A stretch of DNA of 40,394 nucleotides from Clostridium sp. AM58-1XD (GTDB lineage Bacteria; Bacillota; Clostridia; Lachnospirales; Lachnospiraceae): contig NZ_QSDR01000035.1 of assembly GCF_003464085.1 (NCBI RefSeq), positions 1-40,394 on the forward strand, in the 5' to 3' direction. Positions 25,345 through 33,980 of the stretch are shown here, piece by piece. Numbering within the stretch: position 1 is the stretch's first letter; the number at the start of each line of letters is the position of its first letter. The translations under genes and the position numbers were made by a program. The notes below the pieces were generated by a model. The model made no database searches. It had not been told where the DNA came from and worked only from the letters and a program-made list of their open reading frames with translations.

Positions 25345-26403
25345 ATGACAGGGAAGGAAAGCAGTCGTAATAAAAAATATGCAGCGGCAGGCATAGTACT
25401 GATTTTGAGCAGCGGGGCGCTTGGATTAGCTGCAAGAAAAATCGATGGATTTGGCAATCTGTATGCAGAGACGGTTTATCCCGTACTTGTCCGGATAATC
25501 GGCACGGCAGCCGGAGTCCTGCCTTTTTCGGTATCGGAAGCAGGACTTTACATTCTGATTGCCGCCTGTATTATTTATGGCATCATGTTCCGAAAACAGC
25601 CGGCCAGACTGATTTCGAGGACCCTGTGTTTCGTAGGAATACTTCTGTTCTCTTATATGGCAAACTGCGGCGTCAATTACTACCGCCTGCCTTTTTCTGC
25701 TTATGCCGGTATGGAACGAAGAGAATCATCGGGGGAGGAGCTTTTTGAATTTTGTGAGTATCTGACGGCAAAGGTGAATGAATACGGGGATTATGCGGGT
25801 AAAATGCTTTCAACCAGGGAATACGGCAGGGAAGGTGTGCGCGCCATGGGTAAGCTTGGCGAGGAATATCCTGTTCTGGGAGGATTTTATCCCAGGCCGA
25901 AGGCACTGGGGATTTCGTGGGTATTATCGGTTCAGCAGCTCTCCGGCATTTATTCTCCATTTACAATAGAAGCCAACTATAACAGGGATATGGTATCTTA
26001 TAATATTCCCCATACGCTTTGTCACGAATTATCTCATCTAAAAGGCTTTATGAGAGAAGATGAGGCCAATTTTATCGGTTATTTAGCGTGTATAGAATCG
26101 GAAAAAGGAGAATTTCAGTATAGTGGCTATATGCTGGGCTGGATCTATGCAACCAATGCGCTGGCTGGGGAAGATATGAAACGGTATGTGGAGCTGTACG
26201 GAGAACTGGATGAGAGAATTAAAGAAGATCTCAGAGAAAACAGCGCGTTTTGGAACCGCTATGACGGCAGGGTTGCAAAGGCGGCGGATAAGGTAAATGA
26301 TACATACCTGAAGATGAATGACCAGGAGGATGGGGTAAAAAGCTATGGAAGAGTAGTAGATTTAATGCTTGCCCATTATAGAAAGATGGAAAAGAAATCA
26401 TGA
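25345..26403 (+). CDS. DUF3810-type membrane metalloprotein
   Basis: A 352-aa membrane protein. Three or four hydrophobic segments lie in the first 110 residues, then an extracellular or cytosolic domain with HELSH at residues 227-231 and Glu238/Glu240 a few residues on, a zinc-peptidase-like HExxH signature. It matches my recollection of the DUF3810 family, common in Clostridia, whose function is not established. ATG 25345 lies in an AGAAGGAGA-ATG context with GGGGAG 8 nt upstream. Divergent from lepB. Proteolytic activity is inference from the motif only. Confidence 0.8.
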   Translation: MTGKESSRNKKYAAAGIVLILSSGALGLAARKIDGFGNLYAETVYPVLVRIIGTAAGVLPFSVSEAGLYILIAACIIYGIMFRKQPARLISRTLCFVGILLFSYMANCGVNYYRLPFSAYAGMERRESSGEELFEFCEYLTAKVNEYGDYAGKMLSTREYGREGVRAMGKLGEEYPVLGGFYPRPKALGISWVLSVQQLSGIYSPFTIEANYNRDMVSYNIPHTLCHELSHLKGFMREDEANFIGYLACIESEKGEFQYSGYMLGWIYATNALAGEDMKRYVELYGELDERIKEDLRENSAFWNRYDGRVAKAADKVNDTYLKMNDQEDGVKSYGRVVDLMLAHYRKMEKKS

Positions 26404-26409
26404 ATTCCA

Positions 26410-26438
26410 TTGTATTATTATACCTAAAATGATAAAAT
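26410..26438 (+). promoter_or_regulatory. Promoter of glgB
   Basis: TTGTAT (26410-26415), a 17-nt spacer and TAAAAT (26433-26438), about 35 nt before the ATG at 26473, with AAGGGGG as ribosome binding site. Confidence 0.55.
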
Positions 26439-26472
26439 AGAAACAAGATTTTCAAATCAAGGGGGTTTGTAT

Positions 26473-29094
26473 ATGGACAAAATTTTGTATGATTTGATGG
26501 ATTGGGCAGGAATAGAAGAGATGGTTTACTCGGAAGCGAGGCATCCGGAAAATCTTCTGGGACAGCACATCGTGGAGGAAGGCCTGTTGGTTCAGGCGTT
26601 TATTCCGACTGCAGAATCAGTACAGGTTAAGATTACCTCTACAGGAAAGACGTACCCTATGGATATGGCTGACGATGAGGGGTTCTTTGCGGCCCTTATT
26701 CCGAGAAAGACAATGGTGGATTATAAATTGCTGATAACATACGATAATGGCACAGAGGCGGAGATCAATGATCCTTATGCATTCCCGCCGCAATTTACAG
26801 AGTCTGACCTGAAGAAATTTGCTTCAGGTATTAACTATCAGGTATATGAAAAGATGGGTGCCCACCCCATGACAGTCAACGGAGTTGCCGGCGTTTTGTT
26901 TGCCGTATGGGCGCCGTGCGCTATGCGTGTCAGCGTAGTGGGCGATTTTAATTTATGGGACGGAAGGCGTCACCAGATGAAGCTTCATGAAGGCTATGGG
27001 GTCTACGAGCTGTTTATTCCAGGTCTGAAGCAGGGCGATATCTATAAGTTTGAGATTAAAAAGATGAACGGTGATCCGATTTTAAAAGCGGATCCATATG
27101 CAAACTATGCGGAGCTCAGGCCGAATACAGCGTCTGTGATATGGGATATCAGCGGCTATCAGTGGTCCGACAGAGACTGGATGAAAGCCAGGGCTAAGAC
27201 GGAATCCAAGAAAAAGCCTATGTCGATATATGAGCTTCACCTCGGTTCATGGAAACGGAAAGAAATTGCTCTCGACGAAAACGGGAAAGAGATCACCGGC
27301 TCTGAATTTTATAATTACCGGGAGATTGCGCCTGAACTGGCTGCATACGTAAAGGAAATGGGATATACTCATATCGAGCTTATGCCGATCATGGAGCATC
27401 CTCTGGATGCCTCATGGGGATATCAGGTGAGCGGATACTATGCGCCGACAAGCCGGTACGGAACGCCAGATGACTTTATGTACTTCATGGATTATATGCA
27501 TCAGCAGGGAATCGGCGTAATCCTTGACTGGGTGCCGGCTCATTTCCCAAGAGATGCATGGGGGATGGCGGCTTTCGACGGTACATGTGCATATGAGCAT
27601 AAAGACCCACGGAAGGGCTCGCATCCTCACTGGGGCACTTTAATCTATAATTACGGCCGTCCGGAGGTTGTGAACTTCCTGATTGCAAATGCGCTGTTCT
27701 GGGCTGAGAAATACCATGCAGACGGCATCCGCATGGATGCAGTTGCTTCTATGCTTTACCTGGATTACGGTAAGAATGACGGTGAGTGGGTAGCGAATAT
27801 TTACGGCGGCCACGAAAATCTGGAAGCGGTGGAATTTTTGAAGCACTTAAATTCCATTTTTAAGAAGAGGAAAGACGGGGCGATTCTGATCGCGGAAGAA
27901 TCCACGGCATGGCCAAAGATTACAGGCGATGTAAAAGAGAGCGGACTGGGCTTTGATTATAAATGGAATATGGGCTGGATGAATGATTTTCTTGGATATA
28001 TGCAGTGCGATCCATATTTTAGGCGCCACCACTATGGGGAGCTGACATTCAGCCTCCTGTACGCTTACAGTGAAGACTTTATACTCGTATTTTCCCACGA
28101 TGAAGTCGTTCATGGAAAAGGTTCCATGGCGTCCAAAATGCCGGGAACCGTACTGGAAGATAAGTATGCGAATCTGAGAGCGGCCTATGGATTTATGATG
28201 GGCCATCCAGGGAAGAAACTCCTGTTTATGGGACAGGAATTCGGACAGCTGGATGAATGGAATGAAAATGTAAGCCTGGAATGGGATCTTCTTCAGTACC
28301 CGCTCCATAAAGAAACGCAGGAATATGTTAAAACGCTCAATAAGCTGTATGCCTCTTACCCTGCGCTTTATGAAATGGACTACCATCCGGAAGGATTTGA
28401 ATGGATTGAGAGCAACGACGCTCCGGAAAGTATCGTAGTTTTCTTGAGAAAGACGAGAAGAAGGGATGAGACACTTCTGATTGTATGTAATTTTGATACG
28501 GTTGCCCATGAGAAATTCAAAGTCGGAGTTCCTTTTGCCGGTAAGTATAAAGAGATTCTCAACAGCGATGCCAGGGAATTCGGCGGTCAGGGAAGGCTGA
28601 ACGCAAGGGCAAAGGCTTCCAGAAAGGAAGAGGTGAATGAGCGTCCGAACTCCATTACGATCACGCTTCCTCCGTTGAGCGTCTGTATGTTTACGTGCAC
28701 TCCGGATAAAACGGCGGCGCGAAAAGCGGCGGCCAGGAAAACGGCAGCTAAGAAAGCAGCTGTTAAGGAGGCAGTTTCTTCCGGTGCAGAATCTGTGAAG
28801 GAACCGGTGGGGAAAACGGCGGATGCAAAAGCCGCAGAGCCTGCTAAACGGACGGACTTAAGAGTCGTGGAGCCTGAAAAGAAGGCCGAGATGAGAGTCG
28901 TGGAGCCTAAGAAAAAAGCAGAGGTCCGTGTGGTCGAGCCAAAAAAGAAGGCTGAAGTCCGGGTAGTTGAACCAAGGAAAAAGGCTGAAGTAAAGGTGGT
29001 TGAGCCTAAGAAGAAGGCAGAACTGAGAGTCGTGGATTCAGAAAAGAAGGAGAAGACTTCCGGAAGAAGAACCACAGGAAAAGATCACAAATAG
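26473..29094 (+). CDS. glgB: 1,4-alpha-glucan branching enzyme with long Lys/Ala-rich repeat tail
   Basis: Glycogen branching enzyme (GH13), 873 aa. An N-terminal CBM48-like domain (VNGVAGVLFAVWAPCAMRVSVVGDFNLWDGR) precedes the barrel. The nucleophile is Asp422 in GIRMDAVASM, the acid/base Glu475 in LIAEEST, and FSHDEVVHGK carries the third acidic residue. The normal enzyme ends near residue 745. Beyond this is a tail of about 128 residues: a Lys/Ala stretch resembling histone H1 or AAKK tails, then five 11-residue repeats RVVEPKKKAEV and a sixth degenerate one (nt 28861-29058). The tail is in frame and looks disordered and positively charged. malQ downstream fits a glycogen/maltodextrin module. 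Confidence 0.95.
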   Translation: MDKILYDLMDWAGIEEMVYSEARHPENLLGQHIVEEGLLVQAFIPTAESVQVKITSTGKTYPMDMADDEGFFAALIPRKTMVDYKLLITYDNGTEAEINDPYAFPPQFTESDLKKFASGINYQVYEKMGAHPMTVNGVAGVLFAVWAPCAMRVSVVGDFNLWDGRRHQMKLHEGYGVYELFIPGLKQGDIYKFEIKKMNGDPILKADPYANYAELRPNTASVIWDISGYQWSDRDWMKARAKTESKKKPMSIYELHLGSWKRKEIALDENGKEITGSEFYNYREIAPELAAYVKEMGYTHIELMPIMEHPLDASWGYQVSGYYAPTSRYGTPDDFMYFMDYMHQQGIGVILDWVPAHFPRDAWGMAAFDGTCAYEHKDPRKGSHPHWGTLIYNYGRPEVVNFLIANALFWAEKYHADGIRMDAVASMLYLDYGKNDGEWVANIYGGHENLEAVEFLKHLNSIFKKRKDGAILIAEESTAWPKITGDVKESGLGFDYKWNMGWMNDFLGYMQCDPYFRRHHYGELTFSLLYAYSEDFILVFSHDEVVHGKGSMASKMPGTVLEDKYANLRAAYGFMMGHPGKKLLFMGQEFGQLDEWNENVSLEWDLLQYPLHKETQEYVKTLNKLYASYPALYEMDYHPEGFEWIESNDAPESIVVFLRKTRRRDETLLIVCNFDTVAHEKFKVGVPFAGKYKEILNSDAREFGGQGRLNARAKASRKEEVNERPNSITITLPPLSVCMFTCTPDKTAARKAAARKTAAKKAAVKEAVSSGAESVKEPVGKTADAKAAEPAKRTDLRVVEPEKKAEMRVVEPKKKAEVRVVEPKKKAEVRVVEPRKKAEVKVVEPKKKAELRVVDSEKKEKTSGRRTTGKDHK
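28861..29058 (+). repeat. 33-bp coding repeats in glgB tail
   Basis: Six 33-bp units at 28861, 28894, 28927, 28960, 28993 and 29026 encode RVVEP(K/E/R)KKAE(V/M/L); the last has decayed to RVVDSEKKEKT. Synonymous differences between units indicate an old array under protein-level constraint. Confidence 0.85.
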
Positions 29095-29146
29095 GTAAAA
29101 TATAAAAATAAACGAAAAAGAATAACAGACAAGGCGGGATAGTGGA

Positions 29147-29989
29147 ATGACAGAAGAACTGACCCCGAACATGCTGATGGATTTACTGAAAAGCTGGCAG
29201 CCCGGGTTGATTGAATTTGGAGTCAGGCTGTTGATTGCCGTGCTGATCGTCATAATCGGCTTTCGGATTGTTAAGATTGTCCGCAGAATGGCCGCCCGTT
29301 CGTTTGAAAGGATTGACATGGAACTGAGTCTGAGAAAGTTTCTGCTTTCTCTGATTCAGTTTCTGCTGTATGGAATTATCGTATTCATGGCGGCAGAAAA
29401 GGTTGGCATAAAATCGTCATCGATTATAGCAATTTTTGGATCTGCCGGCCTCGCTTTAGGTCTTGCGCTGCAGGGCAGTCTTTCTAACTTTGCGGGCGGT
29501 GTGCTGATACTCCTGATGCGGCCGTTTAAAGTAGGCGATTATATCGTATGTGATGAAGGAGAAGGGACTGTGTCCATGATCGGGCTGGTCTATACGACGC
29601 TTCAGACGGCGGATAACAAGCGGACGGTGATCCCGAACGGAAGCCTGTCTAATTCCCCTCTGACGAATGTGACTTCACAGGAAAAAAGACGTGTGGACAT
29701 ACGAGTGGGGATTGGATATTCATCAGATTTAAAGAAAGCAAAAGAAATCATGGGGAAAATATACCGGAACCATCCACTGGTACGCCAGGATGATCCGATT
29801 GATGTTTTTGTAGACGAACTGGCGGACAGCGCCGTAATGCTGGGCGGAAGAGGCTGGACGGATACGGAAAATTACTGGACGGTACGATGGGAAATTACAG
29901 AGGCCTTAAAGCTTGCATTCGATGAAGGCGGAATCGAGATTCCTTTCCAGCAGATGGATGTCCACATGATAGAAGAGAAAGAAAAGTAA
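29147..29989 (+). CDS. Small-conductance mechanosensitive channel (MscS family)
   Basis: A 280-aa inner-membrane channel that opens under osmotic downshock. Three hydrophobic helices are seen at residues about 20-42, 63-82 and 88-118; the third carries the Gly/Ala-rich pore helix GSAGLALGLALQGSLSNFAGG typical of MscS TM3. The cytoplasmic vestibule follows (PFKVGDYI, VIPNGSLSNSPLTN). Start ATG with a weak GGCGGG site. It lies 52 nt after glgB and ends at a hairpin; whether it shares the glgB transcript is unknown. Confidence 0.93.
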   Translation: MTEELTPNMLMDLLKSWQPGLIEFGVRLLIAVLIVIIGFRIVKIVRRMAARSFERIDMELSLRKFLLSLIQFLLYGIIVFMAAEKVGIKSSSIIAIFGSAGLALGLALQGSLSNFAGGVLILLMRPFKVGDYIVCDEGEGTVSMIGLVYTTLQTADNKRTVIPNGSLSNSPLTNVTSQEKRRVDIRVGIGYSSDLKKAKEIMGKIYRNHPLVRQDDPIDVFVDELADSAVMLGGRGWTDTENYWTVRWEITEALKLAFDEGGIEIPFQQMDVHMIEEKEK

Positions 29990-30024
29990 AAACAGTTGCG
30001 CGCTTGAAACGTACGCAACTGTTT
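29990..30024 (+). terminator. Hairpin after the mscS-type gene
   Basis: AAACAGTTGCG (29990-30000) pairs with CGCAACTGTTT (30014-30024), 11 bp perfect, directly after the stop codon; the T run is short. Confidence 0.6.
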
Positions 30025-30041
30025 GCCGTGGCCGGGCCGAA

Positions 30042-30083
30042 GAGGTTAAGGCGGTTTTCGCCGGCTTTTATGAAGCGGAGAAA
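30042..30083. repeat. Family C hairpin element, copy 2
   Basis: Shares GGT-AAGGCGGTT and TTTATGAAGCG with 23393-23423. The flanking arms GTTTTC and GAGAAAC can pair where copy 1 has GTTCC and GGAAC, so pairing is kept while sequence changes. Confidence 0.45.
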
Positions 30084-30116
30084 CAGATGAAATAAAAAAA
30101 GAGGAGATAAAAAAAA

Positions 30117-31588
30117 ATGCGGGAATGCGGAATTTTATTACCGATCTCCAGCCTTCCTTCCCGCTTTGGGATAGGATCATTTTCAAAAGAGGCGTACGAA
30201 TTTGTCGATATTCTGGCAGAGGCAGGGCAGCAGTACTGGCAGATTCTCCCTCTTGGACCGACGGGATATGGAGACTCTCCATACCAGTCATTTGGTGCTT
30301 TTGCGGGTAATCCGTATTTTATAGATCTGGAGAGTCTTGTTGAAGAAGGACTTCTTACCAGCGATGAATGTAATTCCATGGATTTCGGGGATAATCCGAG
30401 ATTCATTGATTTTGAGAAGGTATACGAGGCTCGTTTCCGTATTCTGCGGCTGGCGTTTGAACGTTGGAAAGTAAAGGGAAGCATCTCAGAAGAGGAATTG
30501 AGTGCAGAAACGGAAGAATACTGTTTCTATATGGCGGTTAAGAATCATTTTAAAGGGAAATGCTGGGCAGAGTGGGATGAAGATATCCGTGTCCGCAAAC
30601 TTTCATCTGTTACAAGATATGAAAAGGAACTGGATGACGACGTCCGCTTTTATGAATTCCAGCAGCTTAAATTTCAGGAACAATGGAAGAAACTGAAGTC
30701 ATACGCCAATAAAAAGGGGATTAAAATTATTGGAGACATACCGATTTATGTTGCATTTGACAGTGCAGACAGCTGGTTTCATCCAGAACTGTTCCAGTTT
30801 GATGAGGAACGTATGCCAATCGGCGTAGCAGGCTGTCCTCCGGATGGGTTCTCTGAAACAGGGCAGCTTTGGGGAAATCCTCTCTACAACTGGGAATACC
30901 ACAGAAAGTCGGAATACAGCTGGTGGATTGAGCGGATGGCATACAGCTTTAAGCTGTATGATGTGGTTCGTGTCGATCATTTCCGTGGTTTTGATGAATA
31001 TTATGCAATCCCATATGGAGAAGAGACGGCTGTTAACGGAAGATGGGAGAAAGGGCCGGGACTGGAACTGTTTGAAGTAATCAGGGAGAAACTGGGTCAG
31101 CTGAATATTATTGCGGAAGACCTGGCTTCCTTACGCCCAGTGTGTTGAAACTCGTGGAAGATACGGGATTTCCTGGTATGAAGGTGCTGGAATTTGCATT
31201 TTCAGCGGACGGACAGAGTACGTATCTGCCCTATCATTATAAAGAAAACTGTGTGGTGTATACAGGCACTCATGACAATGATACGCTTCAGAGCTGGTAT
31301 GAAAACATGCCTTCCTGGGACAGAGACTTCTCCATCCGCTATCTGGGAAATGGGCGTACAGAACGAAAAGAAATTCATTGGGACTTCATCAGACTTGCAA
31401 TGGCAAGTGTTGCGAAGCTGGCGGTAATCCCTATGCAGGATTACCTCGGTCTTGGAAGAGAGGCGAGAATGAACGAGCCGTCTACGTTGGGACTGAACTG
31501 GAAATGGAGGCTGCTTCCAGGGGAATTCACCCATGATCTGGCAGGAAGATGCCGTGACATGGCGTGGGTATTCGGCCGCTGCAGATAA
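30117..31588 (+). pseudogene. malQ: 4-alpha-glucanotransferase (amylomaltase), one frameshift
   Basis: GH77 enzyme that transfers glucan segments between maltodextrins; 490 aa when corrected. GILLPISSLPSRFGIGSF at the N-terminus, QILPLGPTGYGDSPYQ, VRVDHFRGFDEYY with the catalytic Asp, and IIAEDL with the catalytic Glu are all present. After the frameshift, DTGFPGMKVLEFAF, YTGTHDNDT and EPSTLGLNWKWR complete the family. One G is missing near 31124 (CTGG[G]CTTCC): the first frame ends at 31148, and restoring the base gives AEDLGFLTPSVLKLV. GAGGAG precedes the ATG. A strong terminator follows. Works with GlgB in glycogen/maltodextrin turnover. Confidence 0.93.
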
Positions 31589-31636
31589 GAGGAACAACAG
31601 CAGGATTAAGCCGTGCTGCCGGATTTGAACAATCTG

Positions 31637-31676
31637 CCGCCCTGCAACCAATTTTGGCTGCGGGGCGGTGTTTTTT
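31637..31676 (+). terminator. Intrinsic terminator after malQ
   Basis: CCGCCCTGCA (31637-31646) pairs with TGCGGGGCGG (31659-31668), one G-U pair, inner CCA/TGG, then TGTTTTTT. Confidence 0.85.
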
Positions 31677-31691
31677 GTATACAAGAGATTG

Positions 31692-31720
31692 TTGATTTAC
31701 CAGAAACGTGATGATATAAT
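31692..31720 (+). promoter_or_regulatory. Promoter of the c-di-GMP signalling gene
   Basis: TTGATT (31692-31697), a 17-nt spacer and a perfect TATAAT (31715-31720). The leader to 31799 is about 70 nt and can form a CAG-CCTC/GAGG-CTG hairpin; I do not recognise a riboswitch in it. Confidence 0.7.
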
Positions 31721-31798
31721 AATTATCTGATAACCACACCAAGAATATGGTTCCTTACAGCCCCTCCTGTTGATAGAGGCTGGACAGACAGCCAAAAA

Positions 31799-33865
31799 AT
31801 GAAAGCGGGGATTGGAGTGAAGAAGAAAAACAAAATATTGATTGCGGATGATTCGGAGATTAACCGCTCCATGTTAGCAGATATGCTTTCCGAAGAATAC
31901 GAGATACTGGAGGCCGCGAACGGCCTGGAGGTAATTGCACAGCTCAACAGGTATCATTCGGAGATTTCACTGCTACTTCTGGATATTATTATGCCGGAGA
32001 TGGATGGTTTCGAAGTGCTGGCGTCTATGAACAAGAGTGGTTTGATTGACAGCGTCCCTGTGATCATTATTTCGGCAGAAACCTCAGCCATTTATATAGA
32101 CCACGCCTATGATCTGGGGGCTGTGGAATACATAAGCCGTCCTTTTGAAGAAAAAATGGTAAAGCGCCGTGTTAAGAATACGATTATTCTCTATTCCAAG
32201 CAGAAAATGCTGGAGAACATGGTTACGGAGCAGATTCTTGCAAAGGAAAAGAACAACAAGCTCATGGTCGATATACTCAGCAATATTGTGGAGTTTCGTA
32301 ATGGAGAAAGCGGGCTTCATGTCCTGCATATCCGCGTTATGGCAGAAACACTGCTCAAACAGCTTGCAAAGATGACAGATCAGTATAATCTGACGCCGTC
32401 GCGCATTTCTCTGATTGCTAACGCATCCGCTCTTCATGATATCGGAAAGATATCGATTCCAGAAGAAATTCTCAATAAACCGGGAAAATTGACCGATGAA
32501 GAATATGAGACCATGAAAACGCACAGCGCAATCGGCGCACAGATGCTGGAGAATATTCCCTATTATCAGAATGAAGAACTGGTATTGGTCGCTCATGAGA
32601 TCTGCCGATGGCATCATGAGAGGTACGACGGCGGCGGATATCCGGATGGCCTTGCAGGTGAACAGATTCCGATATCGGCCCAGGTAGTAGCTTTGGCCGA
32701 TGTCTACGACGCTTTGACGAGTGAGCGTGTCTATAAGCCTCCGTATACTCACGAGAAATCGATCGAGATGATTTTAAACGGAGAGTGTGGCGCATTCAGT
32801 CCTCTTCTGCTTGAGTGCCTGGCGGAAGCAGCTCCGTTTCTGAAAAAAGAGATGAAAGTGCGCTCTGCCGGTGGAATTACCAAGACCGAATTCCAGGATA
32901 TCACCAGGAGTCTGATTAAGAGCGGAAGTACTTCTAACCGGACGCTGGCACTGCTGGAACAGGAGAGGACGAAATACCAGTTTTTCGCCTCCATGTCCAA
33001 GGAGATTCAGTTTGAGTATGTTTATCATTCTGATATTATTACAATATCCGAATGGGGAGCTGCACAGCTTGGAATCAGCGAAATCATTGCCCGTCCCTTA
33101 GAATGCGGGGAATTTAAAAACTTGTTTTTTCGAGAAGACCTGATTGATCTGCTGGAACATCTGCGTGACGCCAGTCCCGACAATCCGATTGTGAGCGGTA
33201 CGTACTGCCTCAATGTCCACGGGAGCCAGCGGTGGTACAAACTGGTAGCCCGGCCTTTGTGGATTGGAGAAGAAACAGAGGAGCTGACCGGTATTATCGG
33301 AAAATTTATTGATATTCACGAAGAACAGGTGGAACTGGACAGGTTGAAACAGATGGCAAGACATGATCCGCTTACCGGCCTGTACAACCGTGCTTATGCG
33401 CGAAAAGCGGCAGAGCTGGCTTTAAAAGATGGTAAAAATAAAAAATTTGCCATGCTGCTCTTTGATCTGGATTTCTTTAAGAATGCAAACGACCAGTACG
33501 GCCACCTGTTTGGAGACAGAGTACTCCAGGATGTAGCGCAGCGGGTAAAATGCGGAGTCAGGGATTCCGATATTGTAGCGAGAATCGGCGGAGATGAGTT
33601 CCTTATATTTATGGAATATAAGAGCAGCATTGATGTGCTGGTCGAACGCATTTTCCAGGCAATAAGCGGACAGTATCAGGATTTTGAAATTTCCGTCAGT
33701 ATGGGAGTTGCGCTTTCTCCGGAAAACGGTACGGATTACAGAGAGCTGTTCCATCATTCCGATCAGGCTCTTTATGCGGCGAAACGCGACGGAAAACGGC
33801 ATTTTTGTTTTTATGATGATTCCATGCAGAGCCTTCTTTCTGTGCTGTCTCCGGTAGATCAATGA
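31799..33865 (+). CDS. Response regulator with HD-GYP, PAS-like and GGDEF domains
   Basis: A 688-aa cytosolic c-di-GMP protein. REC (1-125): acidic Asp17-Asp18, phospho-acceptor Asp62 (LLDIIMPEMDG); the usual conserved Lys before Pro is Arg114 (ISRPF). HD-GYP phosphodiesterase (about 150-350): His213-Asp214 and HHERYDGGGYPDGL with the GYP residues at 280-282. A PAS-like segment spans about 395-510. The GGDEF cyclase has an intact GGDEF at 597-601 and an inhibitory RxxD site (RDSD, 588-591) five residues before it. Both making and degrading activities look intact. No histidine kinase is adjacent. The start could be GTG 31817, which has a better ribosome binding site. Confidence 0.93.
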   Translation: MKAGIGVKKKNKILIADDSEINRSMLADMLSEEYEILEAANGLEVIAQLNRYHSEISLLLLDIIMPEMDGFEVLASMNKSGLIDSVPVIIISAETSAIYIDHAYDLGAVEYISRPFEEKMVKRRVKNTIILYSKQKMLENMVTEQILAKEKNNKLMVDILSNIVEFRNGESGLHVLHIRVMAETLLKQLAKMTDQYNLTPSRISLIANASALHDIGKISIPEEILNKPGKLTDEEYETMKTHSAIGAQMLENIPYYQNEELVLVAHEICRWHHERYDGGGYPDGLAGEQIPISAQVVALADVYDALTSERVYKPPYTHEKSIEMILNGECGAFSPLLLECLAEAAPFLKKEMKVRSAGGITKTEFQDITRSLIKSGSTSNRTLALLEQERTKYQFFASMSKEIQFEYVYHSDIITISEWGAAQLGISEIIARPLECGEFKNLFFREDLIDLLEHLRDASPDNPIVSGTYCLNVHGSQRWYKLVARPLWIGEETEELTGIIGKFIDIHEEQVELDRLKQMARHDPLTGLYNRAYARKAAELALKDGKNKKFAMLLFDLDFFKNANDQYGHLFGDRVLQDVAQRVKCGVRDSDIVARIGGDEFLIFMEYKSSIDVLVERIFQAISGQYQDFEISVSMGVALSPENGTDYRELFHHSDQALYAAKRDGKRHFCFYDDSMQSLLSVLSPVDQ

Positions 33866-33923
33866 CAAAACGGCAGTCTGGTTTCAGAAGCTGGTATGAT
33901 GACAGACCGTTATAACAGAAAAA

Positions 33924-33955
33924 GAGGGTATTCCTTTTTGGAATACCCTCCTTTG
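33924..33955. terminator. Bidirectional terminator
   Basis: GAGGGTATTCC (33924-33934), loop TTTTT, GGAATACCCTC (33940-33950), flanked by AAA and CTTTG; between convergent genes. Confidence 0.85.
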
Positions 33956-33980
33956 TATATAGATGCCGCAATTTTATAGA

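Noticed and set aside
28587..29075. 162-codon minus-strand frame with FFLGSTT-type repeats
   Set aside because: Its periodicity is only the reverse complement of the glgB 33-bp repeats.
31727..31798. Possible c-di-GMP riboswitch in the leader of the GGDEF/HD-GYP gene
   Set aside because: The conserved GEMM core (GACGCAAAGCC with its tetraloop receptor) is not present.
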